From Streptomyces sp. CB02400 (GTDB lineage Bacteria > Actinomycetota > Actinomycetes > Streptomycetales > Streptomycetaceae), in assembly GCF_001905725.1 (NCBI RefSeq), contig NZ_LIWB01000014.1, positions 1-64,000 on the forward strand: a stretch of 64,000 nucleotides of DNA, in the 5' to 3' direction. Positions 1-7,313 of this stretch are shown in pieces. The translations under genes and the position numbers were made by a program. Position 1 is the first letter of the stretch. The number at the start of each line of letters is the position of its first letter. Under the pieces are notes generated by a model. It saw only the letters and a program-made list of their open reading frames with translations. It was not told the origin of the DNA and did no database searches.

Positions 1-245
1 CCACTTCCCAGGACGCAACCCCGGGGCCTTCAGCGCACTCACTTCCTGGGCCGTGGTGCGTTTACCTCCGCACGGACGACGCTCGGACAACCCGGCCACG
101 CGCATCATCCGTGCAATCCGCTTGTGGTTCACCCCCGAGCCGCTCTCCCGCAGCTCACGTGTGATCCGGGGAACCCGTACGTACTCCGGGTCGCACCGTG
201 AACGACACGTATCCGCTCCGTCAGTGCCTGCTCGGCCTCTCGTCG
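1..245 (-). pseudogene. IS3-family transposase (OrfB) fragment, frameshifted
   Basis: Read on the minus strand, the stretch encodes the HTH_21 region found near the N-terminus of IS3-family OrfB. The first part (about 245 to 172) reads ALTERIRVVHGATRSTYGFP. After a frame change the second part (about 171 to 1) reads RITRELRESGSGVNHKRIAR and then an MRVAGL segment. In intact OrfB these halves are one continuous reading frame (TYGxPRITRELRE), so a 1-base indel is likely in the G run at 168-171. The rest of the transposase, including the DDE catalytic core, would lie beyond the left edge. Family and frameshift were read by eye; the boundaries are approximate. Confidence 0.6.
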
Positions 246-763
246 GAACCGACGTCACCCCACTGCACGGGGCGTTCCGATGGCCGTTCGCTCGCCTCCG
301 CCCAGTAGTTCGGTTCAAGCATCTCGCCAGGCCACGCGGGCTGACGGACCGGGCCCCGAGGCCCCATCTGTTCAAAGTACGGGGCCAGGTCGATCACGGG
401 CGTTCCGTCCACGGCGTCGAGATCGGTGACCAGGAGGTCCCGGCCTTCGACCTTGAGCAACCGCGGGTAGCTGACCGCCAGTTGGTTGGGTCGCCGGTGG
501 TTGCGGTGGACGAATGTGCCGGTCGCCGGCCAGTTCTGGTTTCCCCGTGGGCTGCGTGCGTGGAGCTGGACGTCTTCGGGTCGTGCCAGGTGGAAGCGCC
601 AGGTCACGGTGAGGTGAGAGAACTCCTCGATTCCCTGCAGCGTTTCGAGGGGGTACGCGTCGTCGAGCCTGATGATCGATTCGACCCCGCCCTGGTAGTC
701 GTCCTGCACGCGGGTGTGGCCGCCGACGACCGTTGCGATCGACTTGACCTCGTAGGTCGGCAT
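221..763 (-). CDS. TrmO/TsaA-like (UPF0066) SAM-binding protein
   Basis: About 180 residues. The family includes E. coli TrmO, which N6-methylates t6A in tRNA using SAM. The family pattern is visible: an N-terminal strand EVKSIATVVGG, the EEFSHLTVTWRFH segment, an arginine-rich RNHRRPNQLAVSYPRLLKVE stretch in place of the usual RSPFRPNPIG motif, and the signature DAVDGTPVIDLAPYF. The ATG at 763 is chosen because homology starts there; upstream in-frame sequence to about 1006 looks unrelated. The last roughly 20 residues, after the WAE near the normal family end, are encoded over the IS3 remnant and may be an altered tail. The substrate is inferred from the family, and this actinobacterial subgroup may differ from TrmO. 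Confidence 0.7.
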   Translation of the reverse strand: MPTYEVKSIATVVGGHTRVQDDYQGGVESIIRLDDAYPLETLQGIEEFSHLTVTWRFHLARPEDVQLHARSPRGNQNWPATGTFVHRNHRRPNQLAVSYPRLLKVEGRDLLVTDLDAVDGTPVIDLAPYFEQMGPRGPVRQPAWPGEMLEPNYWAEASERPSERPVQWGDVGSDERPSRH

Positions 764-1348
764 CGGGTCGGCAACAACCAGAGGTGACACGGAGCAGGCC
801 CTTGAGACGATCCAGGCTGCCCATTGAGCGAGCCAGCCACTGGCTTCGCACCCGGCAGCGACTCGCCGGTCGTATGCGAATGTTGCAGCCCGTCGGGGAC
901 TGATGGACACCATCGCTTCCGAGGGAAGCCTGCAACTCAAGCGTCCTGACCCAGAAGTCAGGGTTGGGTGCCTACTCGCCCAGCACGCCACTTGTCGGGT
1001 TTGCACAAGCGGCTACTCCCCTACACACGTGGACGGCCTCACACGACGGATCCAACACTCCAGCGCCCGCGTCAGCGGAGAGTTAGGGCGCTGAGAACGC
1101 CTCGCGAGGGACACAAGCAGAGAGCACGCCGCGTCAGCCGAACCTGATGACCCGTCAGTGAAGTCAGCAAAAGGTCAGCAAGTGTTCGGCTAGAGCTGCC
1201 CGCAGACGCCCATGCATTGGGAGTCGCAGGCAGCTTCGGAGGCACGTATGCGGCTGGAGCCGACGCGGGCGCTGCGGGATTCGTGCGTTGCCGGACAGGC
1301 GCAGCAGCGATCCTGTCCTGTTGGCGTACGGCGCACCGTATCCGCAGG
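764..1348. other. Gene-free stretch
   Basis: About 585 bases between the TrmO-like gene and the pirin gene. Open frames exist on both strands but none has recognisable domains, a convincing ribosome-binding site or good agreement with the codon bias of the neighbours. Base composition is less extreme than in the flanking genes, as expected for decayed or intergenic DNA beside an IS remnant. No tRNA cloverleaf or clear terminator was found by eye. Confidence 0.5.
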
Positions 1349-2320
1349 TCAGCGCATTCTTCCTCGCGGCTTCAAGGGTGCGTTCGGCAGTTCCGGCGCG
1401 GGCAGCGGAGCCCCGTCGTACCCCTGCACCTCGCCGAAACGTGACCCCTTCGTCCAGTCCTCGCGAGCCTGCACGATGTCGTCGTGCGACCGTCCGATGA
1501 AGTTCCACCACATGACGATCTCCTCCTCGAAGGGCGGTCCGCCCAGGAGCAGCAGGCGGGCCGGGTCAGGCGCCTGGTTGGAGAGGGTGAGGGTGGTGCG
1601 GCCGGGGGGCGCGTAGCCGAGTTCGGCCGGCTTCAGCGCCGTATCGGCGAGGAGGATGTCGCCGCTGTCGACGAGGACTCCGTGTTCGAAGCCGGGGTCC
1701 ACGTCCAGGGTCACGCGGGCGCCCGGGGCCAGGGTGATCTCGGCGCCGAGCAGCGGGGTGAAGGTGCGCACCGGTGAGGTGTCGCCGGCGAGCGTGCCCA
1801 GGAAGACGCGGGCCTCGCCGCCGTCCAGCGCGACCGGGGCGGGGACGTGGTGCTGGAAGTCGCGGGCCGCGTCGCGGTGTTCCCCGGGCAGCGCCACCCA
1901 CAGCTGCGCGCCGTGCAGGATCCGGGTGCTCCGGGTGGAGACCTCGGAGTGGCTGATGCCGTGGCCGCCCGTCATGAGGTTGAGTTCGCCGGGCCGGACA
2001 TAGGCGTGACTGCCGAGGCTGTCGCGGTGTTCGATCTCGCCGCTGAACAGCCAGCTCACCGTCTGCAGGCCGGTGTGCGGGTGCGGGGGTACGCGCATGC
2101 CGCCGGACTCGGTGATGTCGTCGGGGCCGTAGTGGTCGGCGAAGCACCAGGCTCCGATGAGGGTGCGTGCCCGCTGGGGCAGGGTCCGCCGTACCCGCAT
2201 AGCGCGCGGGCCGCCGAGGGGTACGTCCCTCGGGGTGAGGATCTCGATGCCCGGCGGGGGCGGTCCGTCGACGTCCGCGCCGCAGACCGTCTCCGTCGGG
2301 TGCGTTTCCGTGTTGCTCAT
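1349..2320 (-). CDS. Pirin family protein (two-domain cupin)
   Basis: 323 residues. The N-terminal cupin carries the metal-binding pattern of pirins: the HPHTGLQTVSW segment and, some 45 residues on, GGHGISHSE. Together these supply the three His and one Glu that bind Fe(II) in human pirin. The C-terminal half has the second, non-metal cupin (FTPLLGAEITLAPGARVTL) and the conserved LLLGGPPFEEEIVMWWNFI segment. Bacterial pirins include quercetin dioxygenases and regulators of pyruvate metabolism; the role here is unknown. The ATG at 2320 is preceded by GGAGGG with a 7-base spacer, which supports this start over a GTG slightly upstream. It lies just downstream of the siderophore importer operon but has its own palindrome at the promoter, so it is probably separately regulated. 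Confidence 0.88.
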   Translation of the reverse strand: MSNTETHPTETVCGADVDGPPPPGIEILTPRDVPLGGPRAMRVRRTLPQRARTLIGAWCFADHYGPDDITESGGMRVPPHPHTGLQTVSWLFSGEIEHRDSLGSHAYVRPGELNLMTGGHGISHSEVSTRSTRILHGAQLWVALPGEHRDAARDFQHHVPAPVALDGGEARVFLGTLAGDTSPVRTFTPLLGAEITLAPGARVTLDVDPGFEHGVLVDSGDILLADTALKPAELGYAPPGRTTLTLSNQAPDPARLLLLGGPPFEEEIVMWWNFIGRSHDDIVQAREDWTKGSRFGEVQGYDGAPLPAPELPNAPLKPRGRMR

Positions 2321-2344
2321 GCGTCGGCCCTCCACCACCACAGA

Positions 2345-2364
2345 AAAGTTCGAAATTCAACTTT
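2345..2364. promoter_or_regulatory. Inverted repeat upstream of pirin gene, probable operator
   Basis: AAAGTTCGAAATTCAACTTT has perfect 6-base arms (AAAGTT/AACTTT) around an 8-base centre that itself contains GAAaTTC. It is an AT-rich island in high-GC DNA, about 25 bases before the pirin start codon and only 10 bases from the preceding importer gene. The form suits a MarR- or TetR-type repressor; no such gene is in the window. The function is inferred from position and symmetry. Confidence 0.45.
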
Positions 2365-2374
2365 ACTGGGTCGA

Positions 2375-3235
2375 TCATAGGACGGCTGTGCCAGGATCGC
2401 GCGCCGGACGCCGTGAGTCGTCGGCGGCGCGCCGCGGGGCGGCGGGCACCATCAGGGGGGTGCCGGTCTCCGGGTCGTCGATGATGCGGCAGGGCAGGCC
2501 GAACACGTCCTCCACCAGTTCGGCGGTCATCACGGCCGACGGGTCCCCCTCGGCCGCGACGGTGCCGCCGGCCCGCATCACCACGAGGTGGGTGGCGTAG
2601 CGGCAGGCCTGGTTGAGGTCGTGCAGGACCGCGACGACGGTGTGCCCCCGGGCCGCGTGCAGCTCGGCGCAGAGGTCGAGCACCTCGATCTGGTGCGCGA
2701 TGTCCAGGAAGGTGGTGGGTTCGTCGAGCAGCAGGACGGGGGTCTGCTGGGCGAGCACCATGGCCAGCCAGACCCGCTGGCGCTGCCCGCCGGACAGGTC
2801 GTCGACGGGCCGGCCGGCGAGGTCGAGGACCCCGGTGCGGCGCATCGCCCCGGTCACGGCGGTCTCGTCCTCGGCGGACCACTGCTTCAGCAGCCGCTGG
2901 TGCGGGTAGCGGCCGCGGGCCACCAGGTCGCCCACCGTGATGCCGCCGGGCGCGGTCGACGACTGCGGCAGCAGCCCGAGCCGGCGGGCGACCTCGCGGG
3001 TGCGGTAGGAGGCGATGGCGGCGCCGTCCAGGTAGACCTCGCCCGCCTTGGGCCTGAGCATCCGGGCCAGTGCCTTGAGCAGGGTGGACTTGCCGCAGGC
3101 GTTCGGTCCGACGATCACCGTGAAGGAGCGGTCGGGGATGTCGACGCCGAGGCCGGTGGCCACGGTCCGCCGGTCGTAGGAGAGGGTCAGGTTCTCGGCC
3201 CGGAGCCGGGGTTCCGACGGGTGCGTTCCTGTCAT
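2375..3235 (-). CDS. Iron-siderophore ABC importer, ATP-binding protein
   Basis: 286 residues, FepC/FecE type. It energises uptake of the ferric siderophore through the two permeases encoded upstream. Visible motifs are Walker A GPNACGKST, the ABC signature LSGGQRQR, Walker B VLLLDEPTTFLD and the H-loop VLHDLNQ, all intact. The ATG at 3235 overlaps the TGA of the upstream permease (ATGA at 3232-3235), so translation is probably coupled. It is the last gene of a three-gene minus-strand operon that starts near 5381 behind an iron box. Position beside the hydroxamate NRPS suggests the substrate is that locus's own ferric siderophore. Confidence 0.92.
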   Translation of the reverse strand: MTGTHPSEPRLRAENLTLSYDRRTVATGLGVDIPDRSFTVIVGPNACGKSTLLKALARMLRPKAGEVYLDGAAIASYRTREVARRLGLLPQSSTAPGGITVGDLVARGRYPHQRLLKQWSAEDETAVTGAMRRTGVLDLAGRPVDDLSGGQRQRVWLAMVLAQQTPVLLLDEPTTFLDIAHQIEVLDLCAELHAARGHTVVAVLHDLNQACRYATHLVVMRAGGTVAAEGDPSAVMTAELVEDVFGLPCRIIDDPETGTPLMVPAAPRRAADDSRRPARDPGTAVL

Positions 3236-4317
3236 GCGCGGCTCTTTCGCGACTCGGTGACCAGCAGCCAGATGAGGTACAGCCCGCCGATGGTGCCGGT
3301 GGCCGCGCCCACCGGCAGGAGGGTGTCGGTGAACAGGCGCTGCACGGCGAGATCGCTCGCGGTGAGCAGTACGGCGCCCATGAGGGCGGTGGGCACCAGG
3401 GCGGGGGCGGAGGACCGGGTCAGGCGCCGGGCCACCTGGGGGGCGGCCAGGGCGACGAACCAGATGGGTCCGGCGACCGCGGTGGCGAACGCGGCCAGGG
3501 CGACGCAGACGACGAGCAGCACGGTGCGGGTCCGGGCCACGTCGACGCCGAGCGCCGTCGCCGTCACGTCGCCCATCTCCACCATCGACAGCCGGCGGGC
3601 GTACACGAAGGCGACCGGGAGGAGCACGAGGACCGCGAGTCCGATGGCGCCGGCCTGGGTCCAGCCGCGGTTGTTGAGGCTGCCGAGGAGCCACGCCTGC
3701 GCCTCCAGCGCCTCCTGGAAGGTGGCCCTGGTGATCAGGTACGAGTTGACGGCCAGCAGCAGCGCGCTCACCCCGATGCCGATGACGACGAGCCGGAACC
3801 CCTGGAGCCCCCGGCCGGCGATGAGGAGGGTGACGGCGGCGGCGGTCGCGAGGCCGCCGATCAGCGCGCCGAGCGCGATCTGGGTCATGCTGCCGTGCAG
3901 CACGATGATGACGGTCAGGGCGCCGACGGCCGCCCCGTTGGTGAAGCCGATGACGTCGGGGCTGCCGAGCGCGTTGCCGGTGAGGCTCTGCAGGATGCCG
4001 CCGCTCACGGCGAGGGCGGCGCCGACGCACGCCGCGGTGACCAGGCGGGGCAGGCGCAGGGTGTTGACGATGAAGTCGGCGCCCGGGGAACCGTTGCCGG
4101 TCAGGGCTTCGACGACCTCGGTGACGGAGAGTTCGAAGTCCCCGGTGGTCAGGCTGACGCCCATGACCACGACGAGCACGGCGAGCAGTACGACGCCCAC
4201 GGCCACGGACCGGCCCGGGATCCGCAGGGAGATCCCGCCTCCGCCGGCGCGCACGACCGTCCCGCTGATCACGGGTGCGGCCTCGGCGGAGGCTTCCGTC
4301 GGGTGTACGGGGTTCAC
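3232..4317 (-). CDS. Iron-siderophore ABC importer, permease (FecCD family)
   Basis: 361 residues with the roughly ten hydrophobic segments of the FecCD/BtuC permease family. The family motif LRLPRLVTAACVGAALAVSG near residue 75 and the NALGSPDVIGFTNGA segment are clear. The GTG at 4317 overlaps the stop of the upstream permease (GTGA at 4314-4317). Its own stop overlaps the ATPase start, so the three importer genes form one tightly coupled transcript. A much longer upstream reading frame exists but its extra sequence is unlike any permease, so the overlap start is preferred. It pairs with the other permease as the membrane channel for a ferric hydroxamate. Confidence 0.9.
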   Translation of the reverse strand: MNPVHPTEASAEAAPVISGTVVRAGGGGISLRIPGRSVAVGVVLLAVLVVVMGVSLTTGDFELSVTEVVEALTGNGSPGADFIVNTLRLPRLVTAACVGAALAVSGGILQSLTGNALGSPDVIGFTNGAAVGALTVIIVLHGSMTQIALGALIGGLATAAAVTLLIAGRGLQGFRLVVIGIGVSALLLAVNSYLITRATFQEALEAQAWLLGSLNNRGWTQAGAIGLAVLVLLPVAFVYARRLSMVEMGDVTATALGVDVARTRTVLLVVCVALAAFATAVAGPIWFVALAAPQVARRLTRSSAPALVPTALMGAVLLTASDLAVQRLFTDTLLPVGAATGTIGGLYLIWLLVTESRKSRA

Positions 4318-5381
4318 AGCATGACCAGCTTCCGGCGACGGCACAGCGCGATGAACAGCGGGGCGCCGAGGAACGCGGTGACGATCCCGACCTGGACCTC
4401 GCCCGGCGCGCCGATCACCCGGCCCAGCACGTCGGCGCCGACCAGCAGGACGGGAGCGAGCAGCATCGAGTACGCCATCACCCACCGCTGGTCGGGGCCG
4501 GCGACGAACCGGGCCACGTGCGGGACGGCGAGGCCGACGAAGCCGATCGGTCCGGCGGCGGCGGTCGCGGCACCGCACAGCAGCATGACCGCGACGGCCG
4601 CCAGCACCCGCGTGCGGACCACGTGGACGCCGAGGGCCCGCCCCAACTGGTCGCCCATGGCGAGGGCGTTGAGCGCGGGGGCGAGCAGCAGGGCGAGTGC
4701 CGTGCCGACGGTGGCGAACGGCAGGACGGCCTGGAGGACGTCGTAGGTGCGTCCGGCGAGCGAGCCGGCGGTCCAGAAGCGGAACTGGTCGAAGGCGCGC
4801 GGGCGCAGCAGCAGCACCGTCGAGTTGAAGGCGTACAGCACCGCCGTGACGGCCGCGCCGGCGACGACGAGGCGGTCGGGTGTGGCGACCGTCCGTCCGG
4901 CGGAGCCGAGCAGGTAGACCACGAGGGTCGCCACGACCGCGCCGAGGAGCGCGAACCACACCTGGCCCAGGACGGATCCCACCCCGAGGAACGCGATGCA
5001 CACGACCACCCCGGTGGAGGCGCCCAGGTTCACGCCGAGCAGTCCCGGGTCGGCGAGCGGGTTGCGCGTCATCGCCTGCATCAGCGCGCCGGACAGCCCG
5101 AGGGCCGTGCCGACGACGAGCCCGAGGAGCGTACGGGGGATGCGGTAGTCGTGGATGATGACCGCGGTCTCGGAACCGTCGGGCCGCCACAGCAGTGTCC
5201 AGGTCGAGGTGAACGGGATGCCCCGGGTCCCCACCCACACACTGAGGAGTCCGACGAGGACGAGCGCGCCGAGCGCGAGGAGGAGCCCGAACGCGCGGAG
5301 TGCGGTGGTCCCGCGTCGCGCTCCGGGCACGACCGGGGCGGGGGGCTGCTCGGTGGACACCGCCCGGGTTTCGACCGTCAA
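4314..5381 (-). CDS. Iron-siderophore ABC importer, permease (FecCD family)
   Basis: About 355 residues. First gene of the importer operon and partner of the next permease. The hydrophobic profile and the segments RIPRTLLGLVVGTALGLSGA and NPLADPGLLGVNLGAS are typical of FecCD. Two TTG codons lie at the start (5387 and 5381). The one at 5381 has GGGGGAG six bases upstream whereas the other abuts it, so 5381 is preferred. A DmdR/IdeR-type iron box at 5456-5474 lies about 75 bases upstream, indicating repression when iron is plentiful. No extra domain or truncation is seen. Confidence 0.88.
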   Translation of the reverse strand: MTVETRAVSTEQPPAPVVPGARRGTTALRAFGLLLALGALVLVGLLSVWVGTRGIPFTSTWTLLWRPDGSETAVIIHDYRIPRTLLGLVVGTALGLSGALMQAMTRNPLADPGLLGVNLGASTGVVVCIAFLGVGSVLGQVWFALLGAVVATLVVYLLGSAGRTVATPDRLVVAGAAVTAVLYAFNSTVLLLRPRAFDQFRFWTAGSLAGRTYDVLQAVLPFATVGTALALLLAPALNALAMGDQLGRALGVHVVRTRVLAAVAVMLLCGAATAAAGPIGFVGLAVPHVARFVAGPDQRWVMAYSMLLAPVLLVGADVLGRVIGAPGEVQVGIVTAFLGAPLFIALCRRRKLVML

Positions 5382-5455
5382 CGACAACTCCCCCTGGCGG
5401 TGGTTCGCGGGGCTCGCACGGGTGCGGGAAGGCAGGACACGACGGCGAGTTCAGC

Positions 5456-5474
5456 TTAGGCGAGGCTAACCGAA
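5456..5474. promoter_or_regulatory. Iron box (DmdR/IdeR operator) for importer operon
   Basis: TTAGGCGAGGCTAACCGAA matches the actinobacterial iron-box consensus TTAGGTTAGGCTAACCTAA at 16 of 19 positions. It lies about 75 bases upstream of the leftward importer operon. Iron-loaded DmdR1/IdeR proteins bind such sites to repress siderophore genes; that is family knowledge, not shown here. Confidence 0.85.
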
Positions 5475-5571
5475 GGCGAAGCGGGTGGTCAACGACGCCT
5501 CCCGCGAAGGGTGTTGGGTGGAGAGCGTCGCACGTCGGCGTGCTCGGCGCGCGGTACCTGGACCGTCGTAT

Positions 5572-5590
5572 TCAGAGTAGCCTTACCTAA
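5572..5590. promoter_or_regulatory. Iron box upstream of the exporter gene
   Basis: TCAGAGTAGCCTTACCTAA, read on the other strand as TTAGGTAAGGCTACTCTGA, matches the iron-box consensus over its left two thirds (TTAGGTxAGGCTA). It lies 29 bases before the rightward exporter gene start. With the box at 5456 it makes a divergent, iron-controlled promoter region. Confidence 0.75.
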
Positions 5591-5618
5591 CCGTCTGACC
5601 ATCGCGGAGGTACGGCAC

Positions 5619-7313
5619 ATGCCGGCTGGAGGACCGACCGGGGGGCATGTGCTCCGGGAAGCGATCAGGGGCCGGCGCCGCGGTGTCGTCGCGGCATCGC
5701 TCCTCGGCATGGGCCATCAGACGTGCGAGGCCCTGGTTCCCGTGCTCGTGGGCGTGATCATCGACGAGGCGGTGGCCAAGGGCTCGTCCGGCACGCTGCT
5801 GCGGCTGCTGGCGCTGCTCGCCGTCGTCTTCGTCGTCCTGTCGACGTGTTACCGCGTGGGCGCCCGCATCACGGAGGCCGCGGGTGAACGGGCCACGCAC
5901 CGGCTGCGCCTGGACCTCGCCGCCCGGGTGCTCGACCCGCGCGGCGGCGCCGACGCCGACCGGCTCCCGGGCGCGCTGACCAGCATCGCCACCAACGACG
6001 CCCGGCGCGTGGGCGCGGCGGTGACCGTCCTGTCGTACGGCGCCTCGGCGCTCGCCGCCCTCGCGGTCAGCGCGGTGGCCCTGCTGCGGATCTCGGTGCC
6101 GCTCGGCCTGCTCGTCCTGCTCGGCATTCCGCCCCTGTTGTGGCTGGGCCACCGCATCAGCGGGCCGCTGGAGCGGCGCAGCGAGACCGAGCAGGAGCGC
6201 GCCGCCCACGCTTCGGGTGTCGCCGCAGACCTGGTCATGGGTCTGCGGGTGCTCAAGGGGATGGGGGCCGAGCCGGCGGCCGTGGCCCGCTACCGGCGGA
6301 CCAGTCAGGACTCGCTGGCCGCCGCGCTGCGTGCCGCCCGCAGCCGGGCCGGGCACGAAGGGGCGGTGCTCGCGCTGACCGGCGTCTTCATCGCGGTCAT
6401 CGCCCTGGTGGGCGCGTACCTGGCGATGCGCGGCAGCATCAGTGTCGGTGAACTCGTGGCGGCGGTGGGGCTGGCGCAGTTCCTGCTCGGGCCGTTCCAG
6501 CTGCTCACCTTCGTCAACGCCGAGTTCGCGCAGGGCCGCGCCTCGGCCCGCCGGATCGCCGAGGTGCTGGCGGCGCCCGCCGCGGTGGAGCCGGGCGGGG
6601 CCGCGCTGCCCGGGGCCGTCGCCGGGCGGATCCGGCTGCGCGGTGTCACGCTCGGCGCGCTGCGGGGCGTCGACCTCGACCTCGGTCCGGGCCTCACCGG
6701 TGTGGTGACCGGGGATCCGGCGGCGGCGCGGGACCTGCTGCGCTGTCTGGCCCGGGAGTCGGACCCCGCCGGGGGTGTGGTCGAGCTCGACGGCGTGCCG
6801 CTGACCGGCCTGGACCCCGACGACGTACGCCGGGCCGTCCTGGTGGCGCCCCATGACGCGGATCTGTTCGAGACGAGTCTGCTGGACAACGTGCGCGGCG
6901 GGGCGGACGCGGACACGGCCGCGGTGGAGGCGGCGCTCGCCGCCTCGGCGGCCGACGACGTCGCCCGGCTGCTGCCCGACGGCGCGGACACCGTCCTCAC
7001 CGAGCGCGGCCGTTCCCTCTCCGGCGGTCAGCGCCAGCGGGTCGCGCTGGCCCGGGCGCTGGCCGCGGGCCGGCCCGTGCTGGTCCTGCACGACCCGACC
7101 ACCGCGGTGGACACGGTCACCGAGTCGCGGATCGCCGCCCGGCTGCGGGAGACGAGGCGGGACCGCACCACGGTCCTGGTCACCACCAGCCCCGCGCTGC
7201 TGGCGGTCACCGACCGGGTGGTGGTGCTCGACGGCGGCACGGTGACCGCCGACGGGCGGCACGCCGAACTCGTCGCCACCGACGCCTCCTACCGTGCGGC
7301 GGTCCTGGCTTGA
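5619..7313 (+). CDS. ABC exporter half-transporter with degenerate ATP site (siderophore export, subunit 1)
   Basis: 564 residues: an N-terminal six-helix ABC exporter membrane domain (about 20-310) and a nucleotide-binding domain (about 340-564). The NBD is catalytically degenerate. Walker A is replaced by GDPAAARDLL (about 364-374) with no GKS/T. The Walker B end is VLVLHDPTT, with Pro in place of the catalytic Glu. The Q-loop Gln is His (APHDADLF) and the H-loop His is Ser (TTSPALL). Only the ABC signature LSGGQRQR (about 467) is intact. The second exporter gene at 8701 has the opposite set of defects, so the two very likely form a heterodimer with one working ATP site. The ATG at 5619 has GGAGG eight bases upstream. 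An iron box in the promoter ties it to siderophore export, like the exporter genes of coelichelin-type clusters. Confidence 0.85.
   Translation: MPAGGPTGGHVLREAIRGRRRGVVAASLLGMGHQTCEALVPVLVGVIIDEAVAKGSSGTLLRLLALLAVVFVVLSTCYRVGARITEAAGERATHRLRLDLAARVLDPRGGADADRLPGALTSIATNDARRVGAAVTVLSYGASALAALAVSAVALLRISVPLGLLVLLGIPPLLWLGHRISGPLERRSETEQERAAHASGVAADLVMGLRVLKGMGAEPAAVARYRRTSQDSLAAALRAARSRAGHEGAVLALTGVFIAVIALVGAYLAMRGSISVGELVAAVGLAQFLLGPFQLLTFVNAEFAQGRASARRIAEVLAAPAAVEPGGAALPGAVAGRIRLRGVTLGALRGVDLDLGPGLTGVVTGDPAAARDLLRCLARESDPAGGVVELDGVPLTGLDPDDVRRAVLVAPHDADLFETSLLDNVRGGADADTAAVEAALAASAADDVARLLPDGADTVLTERGRSLSGGQRQRVALARALAAGRPVLVLHDPTTAVDTVTESRIAARLRETRRDRTTVLVTTSPALLAVTDRVVVLDGGTVTADGRHAELVATDASYRAAVLA

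Noticed and set aside
1349..1777. Plus-strand small frames opposite the pirin gene
   Set aside because: No ribosome site or motif; the codon pattern is that of an antisense shadow.
3232..5238. A very long minus-strand frame extending the second permease upstream to 5238
   Set aside because: The extension overlaps the first permease in another frame and reads as Arg/Pro-rich noise. The GTG overlapping the upstream stop is a normal coupled start.
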